A stretch of DNA of 64,000 nt from contig NW_006767437.1 of the NCBI RefSeq assembly GCF_000264995.1, forward strand, positions 1,730,956 through 1,794,955. The letters are read 5' to 3'. Both the position numbers and the translations under genes were made by a program. Positions 11,060-23,227 of the stretch are shown piece after piece; within the stretch, counting starts at the first letter, position 1, and every line of letters begins with the position of its first letter. The notes below the pieces were generated by a model. It did not search any database and had not been told where the DNA came from. It worked only from the letters and a program-made list of their open reading frames with translations. Source of the stretch: Punctularia strigosozonata HHB-11173 SS5 (lineage: Eukaryota; Basidiomycota; Agaricomycetes; Corticiales; Punctulariaceae).

Positions 11060-14040
11060 CAAAGTCCCGTCGGCCAGTCGAGGAAGTCGGCTTCCCAAGA
11101 GCCGGACTCGTGCATGTGGATGCTGGTGTGCCATGTCCAGGGCATTGATTGAACTTTCCTAACAATGCAACACAGCTCCGGGGGTGGCGCCGCTCTCAGT
11201 ACTTGCTCTCCTCCACAGCATACAACGCAACGCTACTTGTCATTGTGAAGCCGTGGGTGAGGTCGAGGATGATCGTCTTGATTACACCGTCCGCAGTACG
11301 CCATAACCCCCTAGTAGGGTTTACATGTGTCTTCCTCTCAAATACATATCTGCTTCAGTTCAGATGCAGCAGGCAGTGCGAAGCTCAAATTTTGTGCACA
11401 TGCATGAAGGCATCTCACCACCTCCAGCGAGGAAAGTCTCTAGGCACCTTCACGTCCTTCCGCGAAGCCCACTTACCCCGCTTGTATCTCAACGTTCGCA
11501 TCGCAAGATGGGCCTCGCGACGTCAGCACCCGTGAACTGCGGCAGAGTCAAAAACACGCGTATGTAGGGACCGCGCTGGGCACATGCGGCTTCGAAGTTG
11601 AACGATAAGCCGCGGCCCTCACAGTGACATGAGCAGTTTCCATGTCCTTCATCATATGTTTAGCCGGAAAATATACGGACAGACGGGCTTCGGTATGCAA
11701 CCCAGTCGATCGGAAGGGGCGAGGCTTGGAAGGGAGAAAGTATGACGGGCATTGACCACAACGCGGGAGAACCTTCGCCACTGATACTGGCTTGGAATGA
11801 TATCCGCTATCGAGTTCGAGGGCCGAGGCTTGCGCCGAAAGCTTGCGAGCGCAAGAGGAAGGAGTCGCAGCAGCCTCTGGTCATCCACCAAGAATAGCAG
11901 TGGACCGAGAAAAGACGGCCGCAGGACCTAAAGCCCGATTGCTGTCGACCCGTCAAGGACCGACGAACTGCAGAACGCAATAGAGGATGGGAAGCGGTCG
12001 CAGTAATCATAGCAAGATGAAGTAACGTGAAATCCCGACCGGGGGTAACGTCGTAGGAGTGTCCACTACCCGCAAGACCTCCAAGTAGTGAGTAGCGGGG
12101 TCCAGAATCACTGGCGAGAGGACGTCGACGTTCTTACCTTCAACTTGGCAACGGCGGCCGCAAAAAGAGGACAATGGTACGTCCTGCGTCCAGGACCGTG
12201 TTGATCGCATATCTGTATGATGGCATGCTTTGACCGCCCAGGTAGGCGCACTCATGAACCCTTTGGCGAATGTGAAGTGAGGGGTGGGGTGCAGATAGCA
12301 AGCCATGACGGGGGTCGGAGATGAGGTGGTCATTCACACCCAAAGATGACATGCCTGATATGGTGACACCCGTTCACTGACACGTTGCGTGTCGGTTGTT
12401 TGCGGTGGGCGGCTGAATGAGATCAGAACACACGGTAAGTGAGTGTATTTCCTCTTGAATTGAATGCAACGTATGTCCTAGGAGATAAGAATCAAGAGCC
12501 GCGATCGAGTGTCTGTCTGGTATCGTGCATAACGAACTGGCCATGTCGAGGACGGTCGAGGGACATGACGGTATAGCAACCGGTGTGCTTCGTCCATGGG
12601 TGGGCCGGAGGTCGCAAGGGACGTGTAATCGGCACCGAGCACAGTGAGGATATCCGCGGAACTCGAGGCGAGGAGAAAGCATACTACGATACCGGCGGCA
12701 CGAGCTGGGGAGCAGCACAGATGCATGGAAGACATCCATGAGTCATGGAAGATATACCAGGCAACCGTGTCCACAAGATTAGCAACGCAGATACGGTTGA
12801 AATGGTGCGCAGCACATTAGTGAGGCTCGGTAAACGGGAATCTGGGCGAGGACTGAGGGGCGTCATGGCGAGCGAGCATGGTCGTGTACCTCCTCTGCCC
12901 AACGCACAAAGCTCGGACGAGCGTTATCGCCGCCGTCTTCCCAGCGCAATGCAGCGAAGGCGCGGGATGCAAGAGATCCTCAGGAACGGGAACTTTCGAG
13001 AGCGCTCTGGTAGGGTTCGAGCCCGGAAGATGCCGCTGAGAATCTCTGGAGAGTGATCGCAAGCGCCGTTCGTCGTTCGATGCAGAAATGGGTCGAGACG
13101 GTCTCCGCGCCCTATGCCGTTCTTGTGGACGACGTCGTTGCACGGTGATGAATCCGATGGCATCATGAGCATGCGCTTGAGGGCTTGCGATGCGGTTTCT
13201 CGTGTGACCGGTCGATGGCTTCGCGAGGACGTTAGGTTTCGGAGTTGATAAACACAGAGTGGAATGCAGCCTGATCATGATGTCGCAGACGAATGTAAGC
13301 TAGATCGAGCTAATCCCCTGTAGGAGGTGACGTGAGCAGCATGCCGACGCCGTCCGCCCGTGCTCGATTCCGGCGTTCAGAACGCCTTGCTCGAGAGACA
13401 CGAGGCGGGGAAGCAGCACCTCGTCAGCGAGAGGTCACCTGAGCACGGATCGCTCCCACCAAACACTCACCAAACGGTCGAAGGAAGGCACGGGATAAGG
13501 ATGGTAAGGATCGGTTACCACTCCCTTGGCGTGCACTTTGTCTGTATCCTTGGGCGGAAGCGATCCGCGATTGTGCGAAGCATCAAGAGAGAACCGTGAC
13601 GGGGGACAGTATCGGGGTGGTGTTGGCAAGATTCCTGGGTCTGGCTCAGCCTGGTGCGCTGGCAGATGGGTGTGGGCGTGCTCGCGACCGCCTCGGAGTC
13701 CAGCGCCGTTTCCGTGTAGCAAGTGACGACTGTGAGCGGCCTGGTGGTTACCAAGCGTTTCGCTGAGCATGGCAGCGCAGAGGCTTATTCACGAGATAAG
13801 ATCCGGATTGAGGATGATGCACGGGGGAGAAGCTCTGACTCCGACTGGGGACCTGACGAGTTTGGCAAGTGGTGTGTGCGAAAACGTCGATTGCGTTGGA
13901 GCCAAACCCAATTGATTGTGATTCTTCGCCTCTCCGGGAGTCAATTGACTCGAGAATTTGACGGGTGTCTCCCCCTTCTTCGCAAAGCTGCGGGGAACCT
14001 GCTAAACATGGAAACGACCTAGCACAGGCGTCCGTGCGCA
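11060..14040. other. about 3 kb without a supportable gene
   Basis: Many short overlapping frames occur on both strands, none with recognisable domains, consistent splicing or a clear codon pattern. It may hold decayed gene remnants or a long non-coding stretch. Confidence 0.4.
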
Positions 14041-14055
14041 ACCAGGGCCGCCATC

Positions 14056-14061
14056 TATAAA
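14056..14061 (+). promoter_or_regulatory. TATA box of the serine-rich gene
   Basis: TATAAA about 114 nt before the chosen ATG, followed by a pyrimidine-rich CTCCTCTCCTCTCG stretch typical of fungal transcription starts. Confidence 0.5.
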
Positions 14062-14169
14062 GACAACCGCCTCCATTCGTCAGATGCACTAGCGCAACTC
14101 CTCTCCTCTCGCAGCCAGCCCTTTTCGTATCACCACCACCACCACCCGTTGTCGAACACCTGCAACAAA

Positions 14170-14961
14170 ATGGCATCCAACAACCGCACCGAGGCCCACT
14201 CCGCGCCCATCCCCATCAGCGGGAATGCGTACGAGCACCACCGTCGCCGCTCGTCCGTCTCGTCCGACTCGTCTTCGGACTCCCCGCCGCGCACCCCGCC
14301 GTCCCTCGCACAGCCCAAGGTCTCCACCTCTCCGTCGTCCCCCATCCTCTCCTACCTCCTCGCGCCCAAGTCGCCCACCACCGGCCCCGGCGCCTTCCCC
14401 GGCTTCAAGCGTTTCGGGGGCCCCATCATGGAGGGTCCGTTGCCTATTTGAACCCGTGGGAGAAGGCCGGCATGCTGATTTAAGGTTTCGCGATCCTCGT
14501 TGCAGACGACGAGCATGAGGTTCCGCCCGCCATGAGACCCGTTCGCCGGGCGAGCATCGCCGGCCGTTTCCCGCCCGTCCAGCCCGTCGTTGCGGCCGTC
14601 GCCACCGCACCGCCCAACGAGCGCGCCACAGGCCTCCTGCGCCGGCTGTCGATGGGCAGCTCCTTCGCGTCCAAGGTTAGCCTCCTTCGTGATTTCCGCT
14701 ATAGGGTTCTCTGCCCACACGGTGCTCATCCTTTCTCTTTCCATCGATTCACAGCCGCAGGTCGCTGTCCAGCCTGTGAGCGCTCATACCGTCCGCGGCC
14801 ACTCGGGCACCGTCCCGCCCCCGAACAGCGTCTCGGGGTCGCCGACGGACGCCCGTACCGTACCTCGCACCAAGCAGCGTCGGGCGACCGAATCAACTCG
14901 CCGCGCGCCCTCCCCGATGGGCGAGCGCATCCTCAAGGGCCATTTCGACGGCTTCAACTGA
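14170..14961 (+). CDS. Ser/Pro-rich conserved-looking small protein
   Basis: Three exons (14170-14434, 14506-14675, 14755-14961) give 213 residues; introns are 71 and 79 nt. The start MASNNRTEAHSAPIPISG was chosen because it follows a TATA box and CT-rich leader. The protein is disordered, rich in Ser, Pro and Arg, with short islands that look conserved: LSYLLAPKSP, FKRFGGPIMED, RRLSMGSSFA (a basophilic kinase-type site) and the C-terminal MGERILKGHFDGF. I believe similar proteins exist across mushrooms, but I know no function. No signal peptide or membrane segment is present. Confidence 0.75.
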
Positions 14962-16329
14962 GCTCGTTCTCTCGCGCCATCTCGTGGTCTCCGGCAGTGC
15001 GCCGGCCTCGAATGATATCCGCTCGTTGTTGCCCTCACCATCTTCACCTTCCTTATCATCGCCTCTCTCTTCGAATTATCATATCAAGCCTCAGCAACTG
15101 TACCATCACCGCACCAAGCTTACCATCTTCGTCGACAAAACCCGCAAATACCCCGCGACGCGTCGGACTGTACCATATACGTCTGTACTCCGTTTTCCTC
15201 GACTCGCCATCGCCGTCACCGTTTCCCCCTTCGCGAACGCCGGACCGCCGATCTGTCCTTGTACCAGCCTTTCGCCCTCCATACGTTTCGTGATAAGTTA
15301 TCTCCTGTACTATAGCGTTCGCCGCGCCTCGCCCTTTTACCGGAGAGCACGGGCGCTGTATTCTGGTCGTCTTCTTCGGCCTGTTTTCTTTCCTTTGTCG
15401 CCGTCGCATCAAAATGCCTTTTGACTTCGTCGCAAAAGTTGATAAGACCCTCTGTACTAGTTGTGTATTATAGTATGTTACATCTAGGTAAAATGACAAT
15501 GAAGATATGAACGATAGCAATGTGCAGCGACTGATGTTGTAAAATAATTTGTCGACACAGTGATCAATACCAGGTTACAGCGTAGACGTAGCTCGTTTCC
15601 ATGTGAGCTAGAGCTACCACAAGTGAGGGAATCAACAAGGACGAATATTACCTGAGCTTGCTCAGGTACGTATATATCCCTGGACCGGTATTTGTGAAGG
15701 GGCTGTGTTGCAACGACGCTATTGGTTGAACTTCGCGTCTTACGTTTACTCTTCTCACGGCTGCCCCTCTCCGGGCCTCAACCCCGCCATTTTTGCGTCG
15801 AATCGCAACTCATGAGCTGTACGTTCCATATGCAGAATTGCAACCCTTTGATTACGACTTGTGATACACCAGAACTGCAGACAAAATATCAAATCGGGTC
15901 GCAGTCCGTGGAACTGTCTACTGTCATCGTGTATACTATAGTTTACCTGATCATAATCTAGTGATTTTGCATACGTGCAAGTGCAGCTCTGCTCAAGCGA
16001 AGGTGAGCTGCCGGGGCACCCGGCGCTTTCCAGTGATGAAAGGCGTAAAAAGGCGAATTATGCGCGAGAATACTGGGCGTTCAGTAACGTCGTGAGGCCG
16101 CTTTCCGTCCTGGATCGGTATCAGGTGCTAAACAAAGCTCTGACGCGATCTTCAAGTCGTCCGGGGTACCTCGCATTCCTCGAGAAAAATACGCCATCAT
16201 GTACTTAATGAGGTGCTTGAGATTTGGGTCGCAATCCTGCGCCTGGAGACACCTTGCGGGTCGTCGTCTGGTTCGGGAACCAGCTCAATTGCGACCAGTA
16301 CAGCTAGACATATGCTGTCAGCATTGTTT
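14962..16329. other. 3' flank and intergenic region
   Basis: AT-richer from about 15420, consistent with the 3' UTR and terminator region of the preceding gene. It holds an 8-bp perfect inverted repeat at 15650-15667 followed by a TATATA run. No gene is supportable. Confidence 0.4.
15650..15667. repeat. short perfect inverted repeat
   Basis: ACCTGAGC and GCTCAGGT flank a 2 nt spacer, with TATATAT a few bases downstream. It could be a palindromic factor site in an uncharacterised promoter, or chance. Confidence 0.4.
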
Positions 16330-17193
16330 AGGTCAAGTTCACGATGCAGAGCTTACCCAACGGTTCATGATTGCACATGAAGGTGGCAATCGGCGAGTCG
16401 TCGACGTCGGTCCAGGTTATCCTACCTGGATGGACTTCCCTCCATTCCCTGCCATAGCTAGAATTCGAGGTTAATTTATGTCTTTGCTTGATTGCAAACG
16501 ACATGCTCGGATGACCCACTGACTCGGCCATATAACGACCTACCAGCCTGCTTTCTTCAGGGACCACTGTCTCCACTCCGGGTATAGAGCGGTCTACGTT
16601 TGAGTCGACTTTAGTGACGACGACATCATCATCGTCGGAAACGGCGCGCCATGTTTATATCTATATTTAGCCCAGTTCCTTTGATGCTGCCTCGGGTGAC
16701 TGCGAGCTCTCTGGGCCGCGTTTGATTACCAAGGATGTGAGCACGATCGAATAGAGGACATACCAATGAGTTGAATCTGTTGAGCCGCAGTGAAGGTCAA
16801 TGCCTTCCTGATCGCTCCTTCCCTGGCGGCAACGACTCGGATGTTGCAGATTCCCGACTACTTGTGGCGCCCTCTTTCTCGAGCGTATATGGATCGTTCA
16901 TCAGTGTCGGGAATGTCGATTCCGTCGATTTTGACGACGATATCGCTGGCAAAGTCGAATCTGGGGTCGTCGTCTGCAACTTTGATGGAACATTCCTGTC
17001 GGGATTATATCGCATCCTGACCACCAAGCAATCACTAAATGTTCGGCATCTTCCCGGCTTCAAAGGCCACCCATCATGATGCCATGGGCTGTGCCGCCTC
17101 CTGCTCAGCTTCGATCGCGACATTCAACTCAGGTAGTTCCCTACCCTCCACTTTAATCCAAGCGCGGTAATGACCGTCCAGTAAAGTCGGCAT
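16330..17193 (-). pseudogene. broken gene, resembles a DUF7918-type basidiomycete protein
   Basis: From ATG at 17193 the minus strand reads MPTLLDGHYRAWIKVEG then RELPELNVAIEAEQE and AAQPMAS, meets TGA at 17074-17076, and continues in the same frame as WVAFEAGK. The start (HYRAWIKVEGRELPE) is what I associate with the basidiomycete family annotated as DUF7918. After this the coding sense jumps frame repeatedly (HLVIAWWSGCDIIPTG, then IVVKIDGIDIPDTDERSIYA, a TAG, then NIRVVAAREGAIRKAL), with an acidic segment near 16600. The repeated stops and shifts suggest decay, unless there are several unusual introns. Family assignment rests on memory of the motif only. Confidence 0.4.
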
Positions 17194-17691
17194 TTTGTGC
17201 AGCAACGGTATTTTCAGGTAGTCCAAGTTGTCCCTGTATCGGGAAGGCTTCCAAACGGTCGGCCTTGGAAGCGGTAGGTGGAAAGCGACTGGCGATCAAC
17301 ATTTCAATATCATTGCTGCGTTCCTTTGAACGTTTTTACGGAAGATTACAGTCGCACGTACTTCAATCTGTATTGAGGATCAACCAACCCTTCGCACAAA
17401 GCACCCTTCCGAGGGAGAGCATGCTACCCGGAACGTTCGAGTCAGCATCCTGAGTCCTTTAAATTTTCCCACAGGCCCGAGGCAGGCTGAGGTCGAGGAA
17501 TCACTTCAACTGCCCGTACGCATCCGCAAGGGAGGTACGCAGCCCAGCTTGGCTTTCCGTCCCGGCCGATGTTCCACCAACGTCTACCCCATCCTGATGA
17601 GCCAGTGCTGATAAGGATGAACATCCACGGTCGGATCACCTTTGCGAGTCGCATAGATGCCGCACATTTGTAGAGGGTATTCTGCACGGAA

Positions 17692-18291
17692 CTACTTCGC
17701 CTTGACAGAGGCGGGCGTAGAAGACGCCGAACTACCAAGACCAACGATGGGCATGGGCCGTTTGGAGAAGACGATCTTGCGCTTGACAATCGCAACCATG
17801 TTCCACGCAACACCTTCTTTGCTATGGTTCGATTCGGAGTCCACATCCATAGCTGCACCACTGGGCATAGACGGACGCGCATCGGCTCCGGGGAGATGGA
17901 GTACCGCAAGGGGTTTAGAAAGGTTCACGAGCTTGCCTTCCAGGAGATGGTAGCCGATCATGAGCGTTGGTTTGTCCTGGGACCCCGATCAAAGCGTTAG
18001 CGATGCCAGAACCATACCGCATGAAGTACGGAAAGTTACATTCTCATCGAGCTTGAGCGTGCCAACGACCTGGTTGTCTTTGACGCCCTCCGTCTCCAGC
18101 TCGCCCTGGAGCTCAATGAGCACCAGTTCGTCTGAGTTCGCGTCCCCTAGCTTGACGAGTCTCGGGGGGAGTTTTGGCCTAGATCTGTCGGACTCGGAGA
18201 TGGAGGTCGGTAAAGAGACGTTTATAGGGATAATCATAGTTTCCGTCGTGCTGAGGACGATATCAAGAGCACCATACGGAAAGACATGCAT
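17692..18291 (-). CDS. CTF8: Ctf8, subunit of the Ctf18-RFC clamp loader
   Basis: Two exons (18040-18291, 17692-17976) split by a 63 nt intron give 178 residues. Family hallmarks are present: ELVLIELQGELE, then VGTLKLDEN, the MIGYHLLEGKLVNLSKPLAV core, and near the end MVAIVKRKIVFSKRPMPIV. Ctf8 pairs with Dcc1 and Ctf18 in the alternative RFC that loads PCNA during sister-chromatid cohesion and checkpoint signalling (known for the family). The start MHVFPYGALDIV is the first ATG in frame. The N-terminal 50 residues are variable and the protein is a little longer than the human one. The downstream MIC60 gene is on the same strand, 245 bp away. Confidence 0.9.
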
Positions 18292-18536
18292 GGCGCTGCA
18301 GCTGCCTACGGTGGACACGCCGTGACGCCGTGACGGAGCGCGTCAGCGTGACCGCGTTGTTCGGACTACATCTTCCGATACTCGTTGAAGGTATCCAATT
18401 GCAGCTGTGTGACTGTTTGTGTGTTGGACGTAGTTGCTCAAGGCCTCATATATTAGTCTAGGTCATGAAGGGGTCTAGCCTGAAAACGCCAACGTCCATC
18501 GCGGCAAAATCATGTTATTTATACTTTTGGCTAGCA

Positions 18537-20745
18537 TCAAACCACAAGCAACGATAACAGAGTCGCTTCCGTTTGTAGTACCTGAAATGGCTGGAGTCAA
18601 TTTGAGTTGGCTAAACTTTGTATACTCACGAACCTCTAATGCCTGCTGAATCTCCAACCTCCGGCGGGCAGCATCAAGCCAATCAGAGAGCAACAACTTC
18701 GCTGTCCCGGTGAGCTGGTTCAACTCCCGCGCGGCGCTATCGAGGTCCTTCTCGTTGAGATAGTACTCGGCACGCGCGAGGACGCTGAGCGTGTCGGAGC
18801 CTTCGACAAGCCCACTACGCTTGAACTGGAAGGAGGAAAGGAGCTGCGAAGCAAGGTGGGAGAGCACGCCGGCACCCGTGTCAGGCACGAGCGCAACGCT
18901 TGCGACTTTCGGCGCAACGCTGGTCGAGAACCAGCTCGCGAGGTCCGCGAAAGGCTCAACGCCAATGTCAGGTACATCCGTTGCCTCAAGCGTCTCGAGC
19001 GCGGTGGTGACGACCGGGTCATCCTTCGCGGTGGCGAAATGCCTGAGGACACGGAGCTCCTCGCGGAACGGCTTGCGTGTGGGTGAATCCACGGCAGTAT
19101 TCAGCGCGCGAAGGGCGGACCAGAGCGCGTGCACGCGTAGATTCTCGTCGAGATACTCCGAGTTGTCGAGTGCGACGCGTTCGAGGCGCTTGAGGTTCGC
19201 GGCAAGCTCATCAAGCTTAGCGAGACGTCCACCGCGCTCCTCCTCAACGCGGACCTTCACCTCACGGATCCAACGACGCTGTAACTCGATGCCCTGCGCG
19301 ATGACCTCCTCCTTCAGACTGCCCATGTTGCGTGAATCAAAGACTGCCATCTCCGGAAGCAAAGAGAACACACCGTTGATTGATTATCTCGCTTTGGGTG
19401 GCAAGTTCTTGCTCAAGCTTCTCCCGGTAGGCCTTGACGAACTTGGCCTTCTCGTCCTCGAGATACTTCTTGAACTCATCTTCCTGCATGTCCAACTTAT
19501 CCTGGGCCGCCATCTCCAACTCCAACAGCTTCAGGTTGTACTGCCGTGCCTGCTCGTCCAGCGTAGCCTCCAGCTTTTCCTTCTCCTCAGCCTTCACCTT
19601 GTCCACCTTGCCGGCGAGCTCGGTGAGATCGATCTTGGCGATGTCAAGGATGTCGCGCGCCTTCTCGGCGGCGGTGGGGTTGGAGTTGAGGTAGGAGGCG
19701 AGGTTGTCGATGACATCGGCAAGTTGAGCGATGACGGGCTCCGAAGCACCGAGTTCGGCGACCGCGGGGGCGACAAGGGGGAGAGGATCGGGGGCAGGAG
19801 CAGCGACGGGAGCGGGAGTAGGCTTGGGGGGAGGAGCGGGGCGAGCGTAGCCTGGAGGTGGCTCGAAACCGAGAGGGAGGGGCGAGTCATAGACGTTCGT
19901 GCCGCCAATCTTACCGGCTACCTCGTGAACGGGTTCTTTGGGAATTTTGCCTGCCAGTGCAGCTTCCGCTTCTTCGATGAGCTCCTCCACACCCGCCGAA
20001 AACGACCGAAGTCGGTGTCGCACGATACCACGCACGCGCTCCTCGTCCCTCTCGATCGAAATGACGACGGCGTCCTTCACGGCCTTTGCCTTCGCCTTCG
20101 CCTTCTCCACCGTCTCCTTCAGAGTGGTCTTGTGAGGCTCCGGCTGCTCCGCGACCTTGATTTCCGCCTTCTTCGCCTGCCGCTCTACATTCTCCGCCTC
20201 GCCCTTAACCTTCTTCACGGCTGCGTCCCGAGCCTCCTTCAGCTTGTCCACGATATCGCTTTCGCTCGTCTTGTTCACCGCAGTCTCGATGTTTATCCCG
20301 CCCGCAAGGCGCTGCACACCCTTCACCACGTCGTCCGCCACGATCAGTATACCACGCCCGGCATTGATGACCGATTCAATTGCGGATTCGACCGTGACTT
20401 CATCCAAGCCCTCGTCCTCCGCGAACTGAACGACGGAGCTAGCCAGAGGAACGTTGTCCACGAAGAAGTCATGGTAGGTTTCGTTGTTGACCGCGGCAAA
20501 GGCGCTGCCTATGTAGAACGTAGCAGTTGCGGTTGCAGTGTAGAGCAGAAAGCGTCGGACTCCGCTCGACTTTTTTGGTGGTGCCGTCTGTCCTTCTGCA
20601 GCAGTCGCAAGGCGCTACGAGGCTGTCGCGTCAGTATACATGTATCCATGGAATAACAATTTGACCTCACCCGCCGAGAAACCCTGACGAGGTTCCTCCC
20701 CGCAGGCTGCAGCGTCCTCTGGGAGACCGCTAAGGCGCGATGCAT
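18537..20745 (-). CDS. MIC60: MIC60/mitofilin, MICOS core subunit
   Basis: Four exons (20671-20745, 19374-20614, 18634-19318, 18537-18581) give 681 residues. Exon 1 encodes a basic Arg-rich, Ser-rich presequence (MHRALAVSQRTLQPAGR). A single membrane segment follows near residue 50 (RFLLYTATATATFYIGSAF), then a long charged helical region with coiled-coil character, a Pro/Ala-rich linker, and the C-terminal mitofilin domain (LARAEYYLNEKDLDSAARELNQL, LLLSDWLDAARRRLEIQQAL). The last exon adds only 14 residues (VLQTEATLLSLLVV), matching the family's short end. Mic60 sits in the mitochondrial inner membrane and shapes crista junctions. It starts 209 bp from the divergent ATG22 start, so the two may share a promoter. 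Confidence 0.93.
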
Positions 20746-20954
20746 CCGAAGCGATTCGTTGTCGCGGACGACGTCGAGAGTGGTGAGGTCAAAGTGAGTG
20801 GCTGCCCGGCTCCGGCCGGAACGCGGAAGAGGCCGCTCAGTTCAGCTCAGATCTTTGCCCACGACCATGGCGCATCGAAGTTCGCTCAGCATGCGGCGTT
20901 TCGGTATTTGTGGGCCTTACAATCCACCAGTGGAGTTCTCTGCCTTTTGCCATC

Positions 20955-23227
20955 ATGGAACCTGAGGAGACGCTGGACAAGAAACGCGAGTCGTTCGACG
21001 TCGCGGAGGACAGCGTCGAGGATCAGAATTTGGATAGATCCAAGTGGAAGACCACGAAATGGGAGCTTTGGGCGTTTTATCTGTATTATGTGGTGCGCTC
21101 GTATATACTTCTCCGATCTGAACTCGGTTCGAAGGGTGCACGCCCAGGGAAACAACGGACTATCTGGATTCAATTTTGGGCCCTCGCAGTTCCAGAACTT
21201 GCTATTCCTGGCTGGATATGACCCGGCTCACCCGCCGTTTGAGGCTCCCTGTGGAAGTAACACGGGATGCGTGCTGCCGTACCTCGGACGTGTGCGAGAC
21301 AGTAAGCCTTATTCCATGTCGGCTTCGCTCATCGACATTCATCACTTTAACAGTAAATTCTATCGTTCTCTTGACGAACGGCATAAGCTTCGCCATCCAA
21401 GCTGTTGTTCTCTTACTCATCGGCGCATGGGCGGACTATGGCAGGTGGAGGCCCAATATTACAATATTTTTCACGATTTTAGCCGTCGCCGTCTCCTTTG
21501 CCTGGCTGGGCGTCGAAGATCCCTCGAGATGGAGAGCAGGTGTTGCACTGTATATCCTCGGTCGTGAGTATGCGGTACATTGTTATTTCTGGTGACTGAC
21601 TACGATGCTCGACAGTCATCACCTACCAATGCGCCTTGACGTTCTGGACCGCCGCATTCCCTGGCCTCGCACGCGATCTTCCCGAAGTCAAGGCTTCAGC
21701 ACAGGACGTACTTGAAGGCAAGAAAACGCTCGAACAGGACGCTGCTCATGAGTCGCTCCAACGCAACCGCATATCCAACGTCTCCTTCGCGGTGTGTTCA
21801 CTCGGGGAAATATTCATACTTGCCGTGATGGTCGGAATCCTGGAGGGTCTTCACGCAGGTGACAGTACGGAGAACAACACCAAGGCGTTCAGCGTACTTA
21901 TCGCGTTTTCCGGTGGAGTGTGGCGTCAGTAATGCATCCTTGTGTCTGACAGCTCGATCTTAACTATGAGGGCAGTTCTATGCGCCTTACCATGGTTCAT
22001 TCTCGAGAAGAGGCGCCCCGGGCTAGCTCTCCCGCCACGCACATCCTTCCTCACTATTGGCTTCAAGCAAACCTATGTCGCATTCCGAGAATGTCTCAGG
22101 TTGAAGCAGACGTTCTTGTATCTCATCTTCTATTTTCTCATGTGGGTCACGTCAATTCTCTACCAAGAGTGCCTACTGAAGCTATGGGTGGAAGGGGCGA
22201 TGTATTAAACACGACTGTAACCGTGATTGGGACTCTGCAGAACAGGTGCATACGGTTTTCTTCGACATCCGCACTGGGAAAGCTCACCCATTACTCAGTG
22301 TTGTATCATATTCGACGTTGGATCTCACGCTACTCCTCATCGTGGGCATTGTAGCGCAAGGGTTGGGCATATAGTGAGTGACCTGGACTTGTGCCATTCT
22401 AGGATGAGACTCGACAAGCGGTACAGCCTGTTTTGGATCGTACAGAAGAAGTACAACATCTCAACGAAAGCGGTACATCGTCGTGACATTGATACGTTGC
22501 GCACTCGATTTCATCCTCCACTTTTAGATGTTATCCTTCAATGTGATCTGGATAATCGTGCGTCGCCCGTCAAGCCAAAGCGCGTCCTTCTTCTCTAAGG
22601 TCATGGACCACATTCTATAGATCTTGACTATTTGGGGTCTTATCGGCATACACACAAACGCGTTCGGCTTTAAGCACGTCTGGGAAATATGGTATATAAT
22701 CTGCGTCATTTATATGAAAGCGTTGTGAACAGATTTATTACAGGCTGTACCAAGCGTACTATGGCCTCATGGTGTGCCCCTGGTACGCGTACAGTCAGAC
22801 CATGATCAGCGAAGTATCGCCTCTCCCTCAGATGTGGGCCTTTCTATTCCTGAAGTCGCGCTTGATTTATCTGACAACGCTTCATTTAGGTTCCTTTTCT
22901 TCGCTCTTTTCTCCGTCGTGGGCAAGACCTCGGCTTTCATCGGGCCTTTCGTCACTTCCGCGATCATCACCGACTCAGGGGATAACAACAACATGCCTTT
23001 TACCTTCCTATTCTCCCTGTCAGTCTTCTCTCCCTCTACTGGTCGAATCTTGGCTCATATATGATAACGCGCGCAGGGGTGTGGTGAGCACGGTCTTCCT
23101 TTACTTGGTTGATGTGCCGAAGAGTCGGGTGGAATGCGAGGAGTTCGTCAGAGCGGAGGCCGAAAGAAAGGCATTTGAGGCCTCGATCGCCACCACAGGT
23201 ACGAGGGCGACGAGTGGCCAAGTGTAG
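20955..23227 (+). CDS. ATG22: ATG22-like vacuolar amino-acid effluxer
   Basis: Thirteen exons, the smallest 30, 46 and 51 nt, join in frame to about 539 residues: 20955-21092, 21148-21301, 21354-21563, 21616-21924, 21976-22141, 22195-22245, 22299-22373, 22427-22472, 22528-22557, 22621-22691, 22744-22833, 22890-23018, 23077-23227. Diagnostic stretches are ELWAFYLYYVGNNGLSG, INSIVLLTNGISFAIQ, GDVLNTTVTVIGTLQN, and CPWYAYSQTMISEVSPLPQM. Many hydrophobic helices fit the MFS-type fold of this family. Atg22 is a vacuolar membrane protein that returns amino acids to the cytosol after autophagic breakdown (known in yeast). The acidic N-terminus and Ala/Thr-rich C-terminus are cytosolic by inference. 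Head to head with MIC60. Confidence 0.92.

Noticed and set aside
18791-20656. 621-codon open frame on the plus strand
   Set aside because: It is the antisense shadow of MIC60, whose spliced frame matches the mitofilin family throughout.
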